From Candidatus Altimarinota bacterium (GTDB taxonomy: Bacteria; Patescibacteriota; Gracilibacteria; UBA4473), in assembly GCA_021735575.1 (NCBI GenBank), contig JAIPGU010000002.1, positions 1-39,616 on the forward strand: a stretch of DNA of 39,616 nucleotides. The letters are read 5' to 3'. The number at the start of each line of letters is the position of its first letter. Position 1 is the first letter of the stretch. The position numbers and the translations under genes were made by a program. Shown here piece by piece: positions 1 to 7,493 of the stretch. Under the pieces are notes generated by a model. That model did not search any database and was not told where the DNA came from. It saw nothing but the letters and a program-made list of their open reading frames with translations.

Positions 1-1615
1 TGGTCGCAACACGCGTAATATAGTCTTTCCCCTCGGAATCTATCATTTCTTGAAGTCGCTCTTGAGTGAGTAAAGAAAAAATTCCTCCCCTCTTTTTGAA
101 TAGATTTATGTCTTCCAGATTATCCACATCTACTTCATTATATAAACTTAATACTTGGTCGACATCTTCCAAACTTAAAGTTCTAATACCTACTTCTCTC
201 CCAGATTGAAGTTCGAATACATTTTCTTGAATCGAGCTTGGGTTTCGCTTTGGAATACCCACTTGAGGCGCTTCCTCCTTCTTTCTCAATACTACCTGAT
301 AGAAAGGCACTTCTCCTTCTCCAGAACAGTGTGGGTCTTCTTCCTTTCCCCCTGCAGTGCGAAATTCACTTACTTCAAATCCAGGTATTTTTTTACAAAG
401 TTCACGGATTTTAATTTCATCTCGGAAAACAAATGTCTTTCCTCCTGTAAGATACGCTCTTTTAAAAATGCGATACAATGGTCCTTCGTAATTCTGTTGA
501 GCTTCCGGAGGATCAACAGAACTCTCGCTTTGAATGAGTGGAACCCCTAATCCATCTATACCTCCATTCGGAGCTTCAATGGTAAAAGCAAAATAGCCAC
601 CCCCCGCCAAACATTGAAATACTAATTCAAAAATATGCTCTACTTCTCGAGTATCTCGTCCCTGCAATGCGCCGGGACCAGCATAAAAAGTATGAATAGG
701 ATCTTGATCCCCTGTCTCAATACGAGTCTGCATTTCTTCCAGAGAAGGAATGATTTTTGCAGAAACACGATCCAAATTTAAACGTTTTTGTGTGCTTTCC
801 TTCAAACGATTTTTCCTCCCTTGTATTTCAGCAACTTCTTCCTCCTGCCCTTCTCCAAGTAAAGCAATGTCTCTTGTATGAACTGAATTTTGTAAAAAAT
901 GAACTGCATCACTCATGTTATCTAATCCCAAACATACTATACATCCGGATAAAAGCCCCCTTCTATTTCCTCTATCGAGAAATTCCAAGTACTGTGAAAA
1001 TCCTGAGGGCTCCGCACTCACCCGATGCCCATGACACGGCAAATCCACAGGTACTATTTCCAACAATCTTCCCCAATCAAAACTGAGACTTCTCAGAACT
1101 TCATTACTCAATATCCAATTATATAAATCAGGATTTTGTCCTTTTTCCGTCTTAGAACGCAGTAAAGCAGAAGGAACTGTTGTCATTCCTTCCTCTATAC
1201 AATAGTCTATCTGTTCTTTCACTCTTACTGCCATTATTAAAAGGGCATTCACAAACAAGTGAGCGTTAATTTTCTGCCTATATTTCATTACCGTGTCCAA
1301 TAGAGAGTGCTCTGAAAGTGTTTCTACAATTGGTTCACTGTCCCTCATGGCAGAAATATCAATTTGGTCTTTGCAAAACTGAAGATAGTGTTCATCGGTA
1401 AAATCTTCTCCTGAGGTCACTGCAAACATTTTTCCCCTGAGCGTAGCTATTTCACTGATCAATTCTGCCTGAGTCAACAAAGGATTGTCTTCTGCTCCCT
1501 CTTTCGTTTCTAAATGCTCCCGAATGGTGGAAAAACTAAGCAAAACAGACTCTTCTGGCAAAATAACACCAGAAGTGTTCCTATCATCAACGTCTATATC
1601 CCGCGTTTCATTCAT
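1..1615 (-). CDS. Large protein with methyltransferase-like and GNAT-like regions (3' end outside window)
   Basis: An open minus-strand frame runs without a stop from an ATG at 1615 through the left edge, about 538 codons, so the C-terminus is missing. I do not recognise a named family. Around residues 310-350 there is IHTFYAGPGALQGRD followed by a helix and CLAGGGYFAFTIEAP. This resembles the late Rossmann strands of class I SAM-dependent methyltransferases (the usual LxxGGxxxF segment). Near residue 475 the segment VGIRTLSLEDVDQVLSLYNE resembles the start of a GNAT acetyltransferase domain. The first 200 residues are acidic and helical, with no signal peptide. An in-frame TAA lies a few codons upstream of the chosen ATG. 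The start overlaps the stop of a 17-codon upstream ORF (ATGA), so translation may be coupled. Function is unknown; the domain hints are inference. Confidence 0.7.
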   Translation of the reverse strand, partial: MNETRDIDVDDRNTSGVILPEESVLLSFSTIREHLETKEGAEDNPLLTQAELISEIATLRGKMFAVTSGEDFTDEHYLQFCKDQIDISAMRDSEPIVETLSEHSLLDTVMKYRQKINAHLFVNALLIMAVRVKEQIDYCIEEGMTTVPSALLRSKTEKGQNPDLYNWILSNEVLRSLSFDWGRLLEIVPVDLPCHGHRVSAEPSGFSQYLEFLDRGNRRGLLSGCIVCLGLDNMSDAVHFLQNSVHTRDIALLGEGQEEEVAEIQGRKNRLKESTQKRLNLDRVSAKIIPSLEEMQTRIETGDQDPIHTFYAGPGALQGRDTREVEHIFELVFQCLAGGGYFAFTIEAPNGGIDGLGVPLIQSESSVDPPEAQQNYEGPLYRIFKRAYLTGGKTFVFRDEIKIRELCKKIPGFEVSEFRTAGGKEEDPHCSGEGEVPFYQVVLRKKEEAPQVGIPKRNPSSIQENVFELQSGREVGIRTLSLEDVDQVLSLYNEVDVDNLEDINLFKKRGGIFSLLTQERLQEMIDSEGKDYITRVAT

Positions 1616-1726
1616 TGAAGAGAATGGTGTAAAAACTTATTTCGCCCTGCTCTGTTGGAAATCATTCTATTTCCAACACATTCCTCCTATTCTTTCTATG
1701 AATAACAATTTTCTCATTTTTGTCAA
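1612..1726 (-). promoter_or_regulatory. Promoter and structured leader of the partial left-edge gene
   Basis: On the minus strand a TTGACA (1721-1726) and TATTCA (1699-1704) are 16 nt apart. The leader of about 75 nt holds an AGGAGG (1683-1688), a four-codon ORF (ATG at 1681, MCWK), and a 9-bp hairpin (1654-1662 with 1669-1677). The loop of that hairpin contains the ATG (1665) of a 17-codon ORF, MISNRAGRNKFLHHSLQ. The TGA of this ORF overlaps the main ATG. Whether either small ORF is translated is unknown. Confidence 0.45.
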
Positions 1727-1826
1727 ATTTTTCTGCGTTTTTATTGCAATAAGAAAGCGAATAATAGACAAAAAAAATAGTCTGGCAAAAATATTTCTAA
1801 GTCTTATTGTGCAGATTTTCAAAAAC

Positions 1827-2585
1827 TCACAATTCTGCGCCATCAACCCAAATCACATCCTCCCGTCCCCGCCACCACGTCAATTGACGTTTGGCATAAT
1901 TTCGATTTCGTTTTTGATTTCGTCTCAATGCTTCTTCACGATCTATACGACCATCCAGGAAGTCCTTGATTTCACGGTATCCGAAACTGGTCAGAGCAGA
2001 CCGAGAAAGAGTGTATTTTTTCAGGATCTTTTCTGTTTCCTCGATTAGTCCGTGTTCAAATTGCCATTCAGCACGTGTATCAATGCGCTCATAGAGTGTT
2101 TTTCGATCCCAATGGAGACCGATCTTTAAAACTGGAAATCGAGGCTTCCCTCTTTGTACTGATTTTTTATTGGGGGTTTCATGAAATATGTAATTTTCAC
2201 TGATTGCATCCAACCACAACATCGTTCCCCCGCAGAGAATCGGGAGCGCTCCGCGAGAGCGAATCCGGTCGATACAATCAAAAGCGTATTTTTGAAAATC
2301 ATACGCGGAAAACGTCGCATCAGGACGTATAAGATCAAGTCCCCAATGCGGAATGCCTTGCATTTCCTGAGCAGTGACTTTGGCAGAAGAAATATCCATC
2401 TCCTGATATATTTGTCTGGAATCAACCGAAAGAATCTCCGATGGAGAAATTTTTTTTGCTACTTCAACAGAAAATCCCGTTTTTCCACTCGCGGTTGGCC
2501 CCAATATCTCAATGATTGGATTGGCGTTCTCTTGAGCAAATTTTTTGATCAATTGAAGTATTTCTATTTTTGGGTAGAGTTTCAT
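1827..2585 (-). CDS. miaA: tRNA dimethylallyltransferase (MiaA)
   Basis: MiaA transfers a dimethylallyl group to N6 of A37 in tRNAs that read codons starting with U. The sequence has the P-loop GPTASGKT near residue 30, the substrate motif DSRQIYQEMDIS, the GGT of the dimethylallyl diphosphate site, and the C-terminal RNRNYAKRQLTWWRG that contacts the tRNA. At about 252 residues it is shorter than the usual roughly 300; the insertion domain in the middle is reduced. I chose the ATG at 2585 because the upstream in-frame start would be TTG. No Shine-Dalgarno sequence is visible. A simple repeat of ATGATCA units (2590-2622) lies directly upstream. Confidence 0.93.
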   Translation of the reverse strand: MKLYPKIEILQLIKKFAQENANPIIEILGPTASGKTGFSVEVAKKISPSEILSVDSRQIYQEMDISSAKVTAQEMQGIPHWGLDLIRPDATFSAYDFQKYAFDCIDRIRSRGALPILCGGTMLWLDAISENYIFHETPNKKSVQRGKPRFPVLKIGLHWDRKTLYERIDTRAEWQFEHGLIEETEKILKKYTLSRSALTSFGYREIKDFLDGRIDREEALRRNQKRNRNYAKRQLTWWRGREDVIWVDGAEL

Positions 2586-2631
2586 CGGACTCAATGATCA
2601 ATGAACAATGATCAATGATCAAGAAAAAAAT

Positions 2632-2705
2632 GACCTCGTAGTTTAATGGAAAAACATCCCCCTCCTAAGGGGAAACTTCAGGTTCGACTCCTGACGGGGT
2701 TACCA
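2632..2705 (+). tRNA. tRNA-Arg (anticodon CCU), CCA encoded
   Basis: A full cloverleaf can be drawn. The acceptor GACCTCG pairs with CGGGGTT. The D stem is GTTT/AAAC. The anticodon stem TCCCC/GGGGA holds loop CTCCTAA (anticodon CCT). The T arm is TCAGG/CCTGA with loop TTCGACT. The discriminator A is followed by a genomically encoded CCA at 2703-2705. It reads AGG arginine codons. The HIT gene starts 20 nt downstream on the same strand. Confidence 0.95.
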
Positions 2706-2725
2706 ACAACTAACCTACATCTAAC

Positions 2726-3067
2726 ATGACATTTCTCGATACTGACATTTTCGCAAAAATCATTGCCGGAGAAATCCCCGCCGACAAGGTCTACGAAACG
2801 GACACTATTCTTGCCTTCCGAGATATTGCTCCTAAAGCCGGAACGCATATCGTGATTATCCCCAAAGAAAACCTTGTAACAGCAAAAGAAGTGACGGAAC
2901 AAAATCTCTCGCTTTTTGGAGAACTCTTTCTGGCGGCAAAAAAGATCGCCGAACAAGAAGGCTTAGAAGGCTACAAACTTCACATGAACGTCGATGAAGT
3001 GGGAGGACAAGTGGTGCCTCATGTGCATCTACATCTTTTGAGCCCCGATTTTAAGACAAGTTTGTAA
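2726..3067 (+). CDS. HIT family nucleotide-binding protein
   Basis: This is a 113-residue histidine triad protein of the HinT/PKCI type. These enzymes hydrolyse purine nucleoside phosphoramidates or related adenylated compounds in the cytoplasm. The N-terminal TDIFAKIIAGEIPADKVYE and FRDIAPKAGTHIVIIPK are typical. The catalytic triad motif PHVHLHLL (H-x-H-x-H) lies at residues 100-107, and the length matches the family. The gene sits 20 nt after tRNA-Arg and could share its transcript. The physiological substrate cannot be told from sequence. Confidence 0.93.
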   Translation: MTFLDTDIFAKIIAGEIPADKVYETDTILAFRDIAPKAGTHIVIIPKENLVTAKEVTEQNLSLFGELFLAAKKIAEQEGLEGYKLHMNVDEVGGQVVPHVHLHLLSPDFKTSL

Positions 3068-3395
3068 CTTCAACACCTACTACATGGAGTAGGTATACCA
3101 CTAGATGTAGTGGGTACCCCCTAGATCTAGTAGGTTCAAGTATTGTCATCAGCAATGACAGTTGATCATGTTTTTTTTATGTCTTCCTGAGGCATAGCTG
3201 AAGGATCTTCCGAATAAGATTATAATGAAGATTCTTCTCCGCCACGCCTGCCCGCCGTGGTGGGGCGGATCAGAAAGACAAATATTAAAATTCAAAAATA
3301 AAAACGAGAAAAAAGAATATAGAACGAAAAGTTCTTCAAACCCCCTTTTTACTTTTCTTTCTGATCACTGTTCATTGATCACTGAAAATTGACTT
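3068..3395. repeat. Intergenic region with serial hairpins and a palindromic element
   Basis: No gene is seen in this stretch. At 3077-3135 three short hairpins follow one another: CCTACT/AGTAGG, CCACTA/TAGTGG, and the self-complementary CTAGATCTAG. At 3180-3280 lies a 101-nt element with ends TGTCTTCCTGA and TCAGAAAGACA (inverted, one mismatch). Inside it GAAGGATCTTC faces GAAGATTCTTC, followed by a GC-rich inverted repeat. A simple ATGATCA-type repeat (3362-3390) precedes the stop of the minus-strand gene. Confidence 0.7.
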
Positions 3396-3968
3396 CTACC
3401 CCACATTCGTTCCAACTCCGACATCCGGGTCTTCGTCAATTCCGGACTCTGCCATCCATGTATCGGCGTTTTCTCGTATTCCCACCATTTGTTCTTCTTT
3501 TTCTCCCTCAACTTGATCTTCTTCGGCCCCTTGTTCTTGGTCTACTTGCGCCAATTCAGGTTTTGCATTCATCTCCGATTCTAGTTTCGATTTCGCCTTA
3601 TCGGCTTCCAAACGCTCTTCTCGATGCGCTTCCTCTAATGATTTTGCCGCTTCTCTTTCCGACACGTCGACCTCAATGGTTCTTCCATTGACAGTTTTAT
3701 ATTCCACTTGTTTCAGATTTCCGACATTACTCACCCCTTTTTCTACATTTCCCAACTCTGCATTCCCAGCTTTTCCCCCCCTTACACCTCCCCCTTCCAA
3801 CGCTTCTGCTCCGCGTCGAGCATTTTCAGATTCCTCAAGAGGGTCTTTCCCTTCTTCATCTTCAGGTGAAGACTCATTGTCCTCCATCTGTTGAAGTATC
3901 TCCGGATTTTTCACATTCCAGAGAACGCAAGTGTCGTCTTCCGAAAGCGAGAATGATATATTTTTCAT
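3396..3968 (-). CDS. Acidic low-complexity hypothetical protein
   Basis: This 190-residue protein is not recognised. A short N-terminal part (KNISFSLSEDDTCVLWNVKNPEILQQM) looks folded. The rest is strongly acidic and low complexity, rich in Glu, Gly, Ala and Asp. There is no signal peptide or membrane segment. Its ATG overlaps the stop of the upstream coiled-coil gene (ATGA), so it is the third gene of a translationally coupled operon behind the DHH-like protein. Frame preservation across the low-complexity stretch and the tight coupling support a real gene. Confidence 0.7.
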   Translation of the reverse strand: MKNISFSLSEDDTCVLWNVKNPEILQQMEDNESSPEDEEGKDPLEESENARRGAEALEGGGVRGGKAGNAELGNVEKGVSNVGNLKQVEYKTVNGRTIEVDVSEREAAKSLEEAHREERLEADKAKSKLESEMNAKPELAQVDQEQGAEEDQVEGEKEEQMVGIRENADTWMAESGIDEDPDVGVGTNVG

Positions 3969-4273
3969 GCAGGTAAGTGAGCGAGTTCTTGATCGAGCGC
4001 TGAAAGCTCCTTTTCTTCTTCTCTGACTGATTGTTCCTCTGCGATCCGATACGTCACTTGTATTTTTTTCTGAGCGGCACGTTTTCGGATCTGCGTCAGT
4101 TTTTTGTAATATTCGGTTTTGACCTTCTGTTCATTCTCCAATATGTCCTGCAGTTCCGCACGTTTCACCTCTTGCACGGTAGGAAGTTTCGCGCGAATGG
4201 ATTCCTTTTGCTTTTCTGTGAAAAGTTCAGAAGCTTTGAGGAGTCGGAGAAGTGCTGTTAAGTCAAAAGCCAT
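3965..4273 (-). CDS. Small coiled-coil hypothetical protein
   Basis: This 102-residue charged helical protein is not recognised. From about residue 25 to the end it has heptad-like Lys/Glu/Leu patterning (KRAELQDILENEQKVKTEYY and onward), consistent with a coiled coil. No signal or membrane segment is present. It begins 12 nt after the DHH-like gene and overlaps the next gene by 4 nt. A TACAAT hexamer (4280-4285) lies exactly 6 nt before its ATG, so it may also have its own leaderless transcript. A role as partner of the DHH-like protein is only a guess from gene order. Confidence 0.75.
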   Translation of the reverse strand: MAFDLTALLRLLKASELFTEKQKESIRAKLPTVQEVKRAELQDILENEQKVKTEYYKKLTQIRKRAAQKKIQVTYRIAEEQSVREEEKELSALDQELAHLPA

Positions 4274-4285
4274 CGGGTTATTGTA

Positions 4286-5731
4286 TCACAAATTATCATT
4301 TTTGGGAAATGATTTCTTCAGCCAATCAGGAATGCGCGAATCGCTCGGATCAAGCGTTACTTCTGCCGCACTGGTTCCCGGAGGAACGTCTGAAGATTTG
4401 GGCATTGCTCCGGTTGACTCATGCGATTGAAATGGCGCATCAAACGGGATATTTGCAGGAGGGGTAGGGGAAATAGTCGGACCCTCTGTTTTTTGGGGAA
4501 GAAATGATGTTTGAGCAGGATCGGCTTGCAGAAGCTCCTCTTTCTGAATTTCAACGTCTTCCGGGATATGCAATCGTCTTTTCTGAAAATCAATTACCAA
4601 CTGCAATAATTGAAACTGAATTTCCGCTAACGTTCGCTTCTCAAGGAAAAAATCAAGACCATGCGTCACCATCTCTCCTGCCCCTCCCAACGCTCGATTC
4701 AGCTCTGAAAAATTAATATTGGGCGCCGAAGACCGCAGAGAGACTCTTGCTCCTGATTTTTCTTCTATAAAAAGAACCGCTAGCTCTGCTCCTTTCATAT
4801 GCCGAAGCAATTCTCCTGTCATGTCTTCTATATCGGTGGATTCGGCTTCCGCCAATTCAAAATCCGCTTTACCAATCCCCGACCAAATAACTTTATGCAC
4901 AGGATCAAACTCCAAATTGCCTAAAACTCTTCCCCATATTTTAAGGGTGGGAAGTGATTTCATTTTGAAAAGATGTTCGATAATATCCGATTGTGCCGCC
5001 CCTCGTGCCTGCAAACCGGATGCGGCCTCAAACGCGCTGGCGGTAGTTCCAGGTTCCTGGAAGCTCCCCGTGCGTTCAATAATCCCCGCCAAAAGCAGTG
5101 TGGCTATGTCTTCATCTATAAAGCCGGAAAAAGGTTCCGTGCTCTGAAAAAGATCAAATAACACCTCACATACCGCAGAGCGAGATACATCTGTCAGGTT
5201 CACTCGTCCAAAAAAGTCGTTAGAGGGAGAAACGGATATATTCACAATAGGAACCGTGGCAAAGAGTTGTGTGTGCTCCTCAAATGTTTTCCCGAGTGAT
5301 TCCAATTTTTCCGCCCCCAGTACCACTATCAAGTCGAATCCTCCCTCACTTTGCGAAAACGTTACATCGCGTTCCGAAAAGAATCCTGATTTCGGAGAAA
5401 TCAGAATATCAACCGAGTTTTCTTTGACCGAATACTTTACTCGATCGACTTTGGCTTGGTCGGTCGAAACCGAAATAATAAAATCACTGTCCTCTCCTAA
5501 TCCCTGTGCGAGTGACGCTTTTCCTCCTACAAATTCCAAATTGGATGGGAATGGTCCTGGAGCAACCGCTGTTACGTCCTTACCGGAAGACTCAAGCATC
5601 TTCTTGAGCGCCAAAAGACCGCATATATCGTCCCCTGAGAACTTCTCCGGAAGCGTGATACAAATTTTCTGTGCACGCCGGAGAAAAGCTATCACTTGTT
5701 CGGTAGGGATCGTATTCTGAGAACTTGCCAT
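4286..5731 (-). CDS. DHH/DHHA1-type phosphoesterase homologue, catalytic residues lost
   Basis: The overall pattern is that of NrnA/RecJ-like DHH phosphoesterases. Motif I region is ITLPEKFSGDDICGLLALKKML. The DHH region is IVNISVSPSNDFFGRVNLTD. Motif IV region is LLAGIIERTGSF, and the DHHA1 end is LNRALGGAGEMVTHGLDF. In active relatives these read HxNPDGDA, NIDHHPSN, DTGSF and GGGGHxxAAG. Here the motif I histidine, the DHH triad, the motif IV aspartate and the GGGH histidine are all replaced, so I infer a non-hydrolytic scaffold or binding protein. About 90 C-terminal residues after position 390 form a proline-rich tail absent from NrnA. It is the first gene of a three-gene minus-strand operon. 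Confidence 0.8.
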   Translation of the reverse strand: MASSQNTIPTEQVIAFLRRAQKICITLPEKFSGDDICGLLALKKMLESSGKDVTAVAPGPFPSNLEFVGGKASLAQGLGEDSDFIISVSTDQAKVDRVKYSVKENSVDILISPKSGFFSERDVTFSQSEGGFDLIVVLGAEKLESLGKTFEEHTQLFATVPIVNISVSPSNDFFGRVNLTDVSRSAVCEVLFDLFQSTEPFSGFIDEDIATLLLAGIIERTGSFQEPGTTASAFEAASGLQARGAAQSDIIEHLFKMKSLPTLKIWGRVLGNLEFDPVHKVIWSGIGKADFELAEAESTDIEDMTGELLRHMKGAELAVLFIEEKSGARVSLRSSAPNINFSELNRALGGAGEMVTHGLDFFLEKRTLAEIQFQLLQLVIDFQKRRLHIPEDVEIQKEELLQADPAQTSFLPQKTEGPTISPTPPANIPFDAPFQSHESTGAMPKSSDVPPGTSAAEVTLDPSDSRIPDWLKKSFPKNDNL

Positions 5732-5737
5732 TTTTTA

Positions 5738-5778
5738 AGTTTAGGCTAAATTATAAAATATTTTGATAAGAAAGTCAA
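5738..5778 (-). promoter_or_regulatory. Promoter of the DHH-like operon
   Basis: The minus strand has TTGACT (5773-5778), a 17-nt spacer, and a perfect TATAAT (5750-5755), giving a leader of about 11 nt. A second -10-like TAAACT (5738-5743) lies 6 nt before the ATG and would give a leaderless transcript. No Shine-Dalgarno sequence is present. Confidence 0.7.
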
Positions 5779-5861
5779 ACAGAAATAGATCACAAGATTA
5801 CAAGACCACGAGATTACGAGTTTAAAAGTTCCCTTGTTAACTTAGTCCTCTTGGGAATCCG

Positions 5862-5890
5862 TTGACTCGTTGTCTATTTCCATTGATAAT
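5862..5890 (+). promoter_or_regulatory. Leaderless promoter of serS
   Basis: TTGACT (5862-5867) and GATAAT (5885-5890) are separated by exactly 17 nt. The serS ATG at 5897 begins 6 nt after the -10 box, so transcription should start on or next to the start codon. Confidence 0.75.
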
Positions 5891-5896
5891 GAAGCC

Positions 5897-7174
5897 ATGT
5901 TGGACATCAAAGCTCTCCGAGAGAATCCTGAATATTTCCAAAAAGCGCTCAAACGAAAAGGCGTTGATGGGAAAGTAATTCAAGATGTTCTCAAAGCTGA
6001 TGAGTTACACCGAAACCTTCTTCAACGCATTGAAGAACTTGCTGCACGCCAAAATGAGGTATCCAAAAAAATGCCTTCTCTTTCGGGAAATGAAAAAGAA
6101 AAAGTATTAGCAGATATGAAAACTATTTCAGCAGAAAAAAAGGAACTCCAAACGCAACAAGAGCAATCCGAGGGTGTCCTGCAGGGGCTTTTGGAACAGC
6201 TCCCTAATCCCCCATCAGACTCAACTCCTGATGGAAAAAGCGATGAGGGGAATGTCATCGTACGCACAGAGGGGAAAATTCCAAAATTTGATTTCACACC
6301 ACGGGAACACTGGGAAATTGCCGAAAAACTCAATCTTCTCGACACCGAACGAAGCGCGAAGGTATCAGGGGCTCGATTTTATTATTTACGAAACGAACTT
6401 GCCATTCTCCAGCAGGCACTAATGTTTTGGGCACTGCAAGAAGTCACTAAAAAAGGATTTTCTCCTACCATTCCTCCTTTTCTCACACGAAAACAGGCAA
6501 TTTACGGCACCGGCTATCTCGCCAAAGAAGAAAATTATATCGTGAATCCCGGCGAGGACGATTTATACTTGGTGGGAACCAGCGAGGTGCCGATGGTAAG
6601 TTTCTATGCGGATGAAATTCTGGAAGAATCTGATATGCCTCAAAAATTCGTTTCCTATTCTCCATGTTTCCGTCGAGAGGCGGGAAGCTATGGAAAAGAC
6701 ACGAAGGGTATGTTTCGCGTGCATCAGTTTGAAAAAATAGAAATGGTCGTGTTTTGTCTTCCCGAACAAGCAGAAGATATTCACCAAGAACTTTTGGCAC
6801 TCGAAGAACATTTGCTCCAGCAACTCGGCATCCCCTACCAAGTCGTCGATGTCTGTACGGGAGATTTGGGATTATCAGCTGCCAAAAAATATGATCTCGA
6901 AGCATGGCTTCCGGGACAAAAGCAATATCGGGAAATGACCTCTACTTCCAACTGTACTGACTTTCAATCCCGCCGGCTCAATATCCGCATACGACGAAAA
7001 AGTGGCGAAATTGTTCACGCCCACGTCCTCAATGGTACCGCTGTCTCCAGTCGTCCGGTTATTGCCATTTTGGAAAACTTCCAGCAAAAAGACGGATCGG
7101 TAGAAATTCCGAAGATATTACACGAACTGTGCGGATTTAAAAAGATAGAAAAAAAATGTCTTCCTGAGACGTAG
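5897..7174 (+). CDS. serS: Seryl-tRNA synthetase
   Basis: SerRS charges tRNA-Ser in the cytoplasm. The N-terminal antiparallel coiled-coil arm covers roughly residues 25-105. The class II core follows, with motif 2 FRREAGSYGKDTKGMFRVHQF, the serine/ATP segment REMTSTSNCTDFQSRRL, and motif 3 LNGTAVSSRPVIAILENFQ. Motif 3 is one residue shorter than the common NGxxLAVGRT form. The 425-residue length is normal. The ATG at 5897 starts the family-typical MLDIKALRENPE and lies 6 nt after the -10 box; an upstream TTG would sit inside the promoter. The last five residues (CLPET) and the stop codon are encoded by the palindromic element at 7157-7246. Confidence 0.96.
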   Translation: MLDIKALRENPEYFQKALKRKGVDGKVIQDVLKADELHRNLLQRIEELAARQNEVSKKMPSLSGNEKEKVLADMKTISAEKKELQTQQEQSEGVLQGLLEQLPNPPSDSTPDGKSDEGNVIVRTEGKIPKFDFTPREHWEIAEKLNLLDTERSAKVSGARFYYLRNELAILQQALMFWALQEVTKKGFSPTIPPFLTRKQAIYGTGYLAKEENYIVNPGEDDLYLVGTSEVPMVSFYADEILEESDMPQKFVSYSPCFRREAGSYGKDTKGMFRVHQFEKIEMVVFCLPEQAEDIHQELLALEEHLLQQLGIPYQVVDVCTGDLGLSAAKKYDLEAWLPGQKQYREMTSTSNCTDFQSRRLNIRIRRKSGEIVHAHVLNGTAVSSRPVIAILENFQQKDGSVEIPKILHELCGFKKIEKKCLPET

Positions 7175-7246
7175 GCGAAGGATCTTCGTTGTTATAAAGA
7201 AAAGAAAGATTTTTCTCCCTCGACTTTGCTCGAGATCAGAAAGACA
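7157..7246. repeat. Palindromic element overlapping the serS 3' end
   Basis: This 90-nt element has the same ends as the one at 3180-3280 (TGTCTTCCTGA at the left, TCAGAAAGACA at the right) and the same inner GAAGGATCTTC near its left end. Its first 18 nt encode the last five serS residues and the stop codon, so the element has replaced or extended the gene's end. Confidence 0.7.
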
Positions 7247-7288
7247 GTATTTTTTAATCCCCCCTTTCTCGTAATCTCGTCATCTATA

Positions 7289-7485
7289 GCCAAACAAACA
7301 TAAAATGTCATATACTTCGCTTTCTCCTTGTCATCTCGACTGAACCCCGCAAAGCGGGGTGAATGGAGAGATCTCTTGCATTTTTTAAGGGATTCCTCCG
7401 CCCATTCGACAGGCTCCCTGGCCTAGCCCGACCAGGGCAGGCCCCGGTCGGAATGACAATGTGTGTCATTTTATATTTGGTTAGC
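7289..7485. repeat. Composite palindromic element between serS and pyk
   Basis: Outer arms 7289-7310 and 7464-7485 are inverted repeats (18 of 22 match) containing ATAAAATG. Between them lie nested palindromes: CCCCGC/GCGGGG, GGAGAGATCTC, and a GC-rich stretch ending GGTCGGAATGACA. The stretch 7175-7493 holds no gene, only this and the preceding element. Confidence 0.65.
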
Positions 7486-7493
7486 GATATTCA

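Noticed and set aside
206-1086. Plus-strand ORFs of 114 and 109 codons
   Set aside because: They are antisense shadows of the long minus-strand frame that runs to the left edge.
1485-2048. 187-codon plus-strand ORF
   Set aside because: It overlaps miaA and the start of the left-edge gene antisense, with no recognisable domain.
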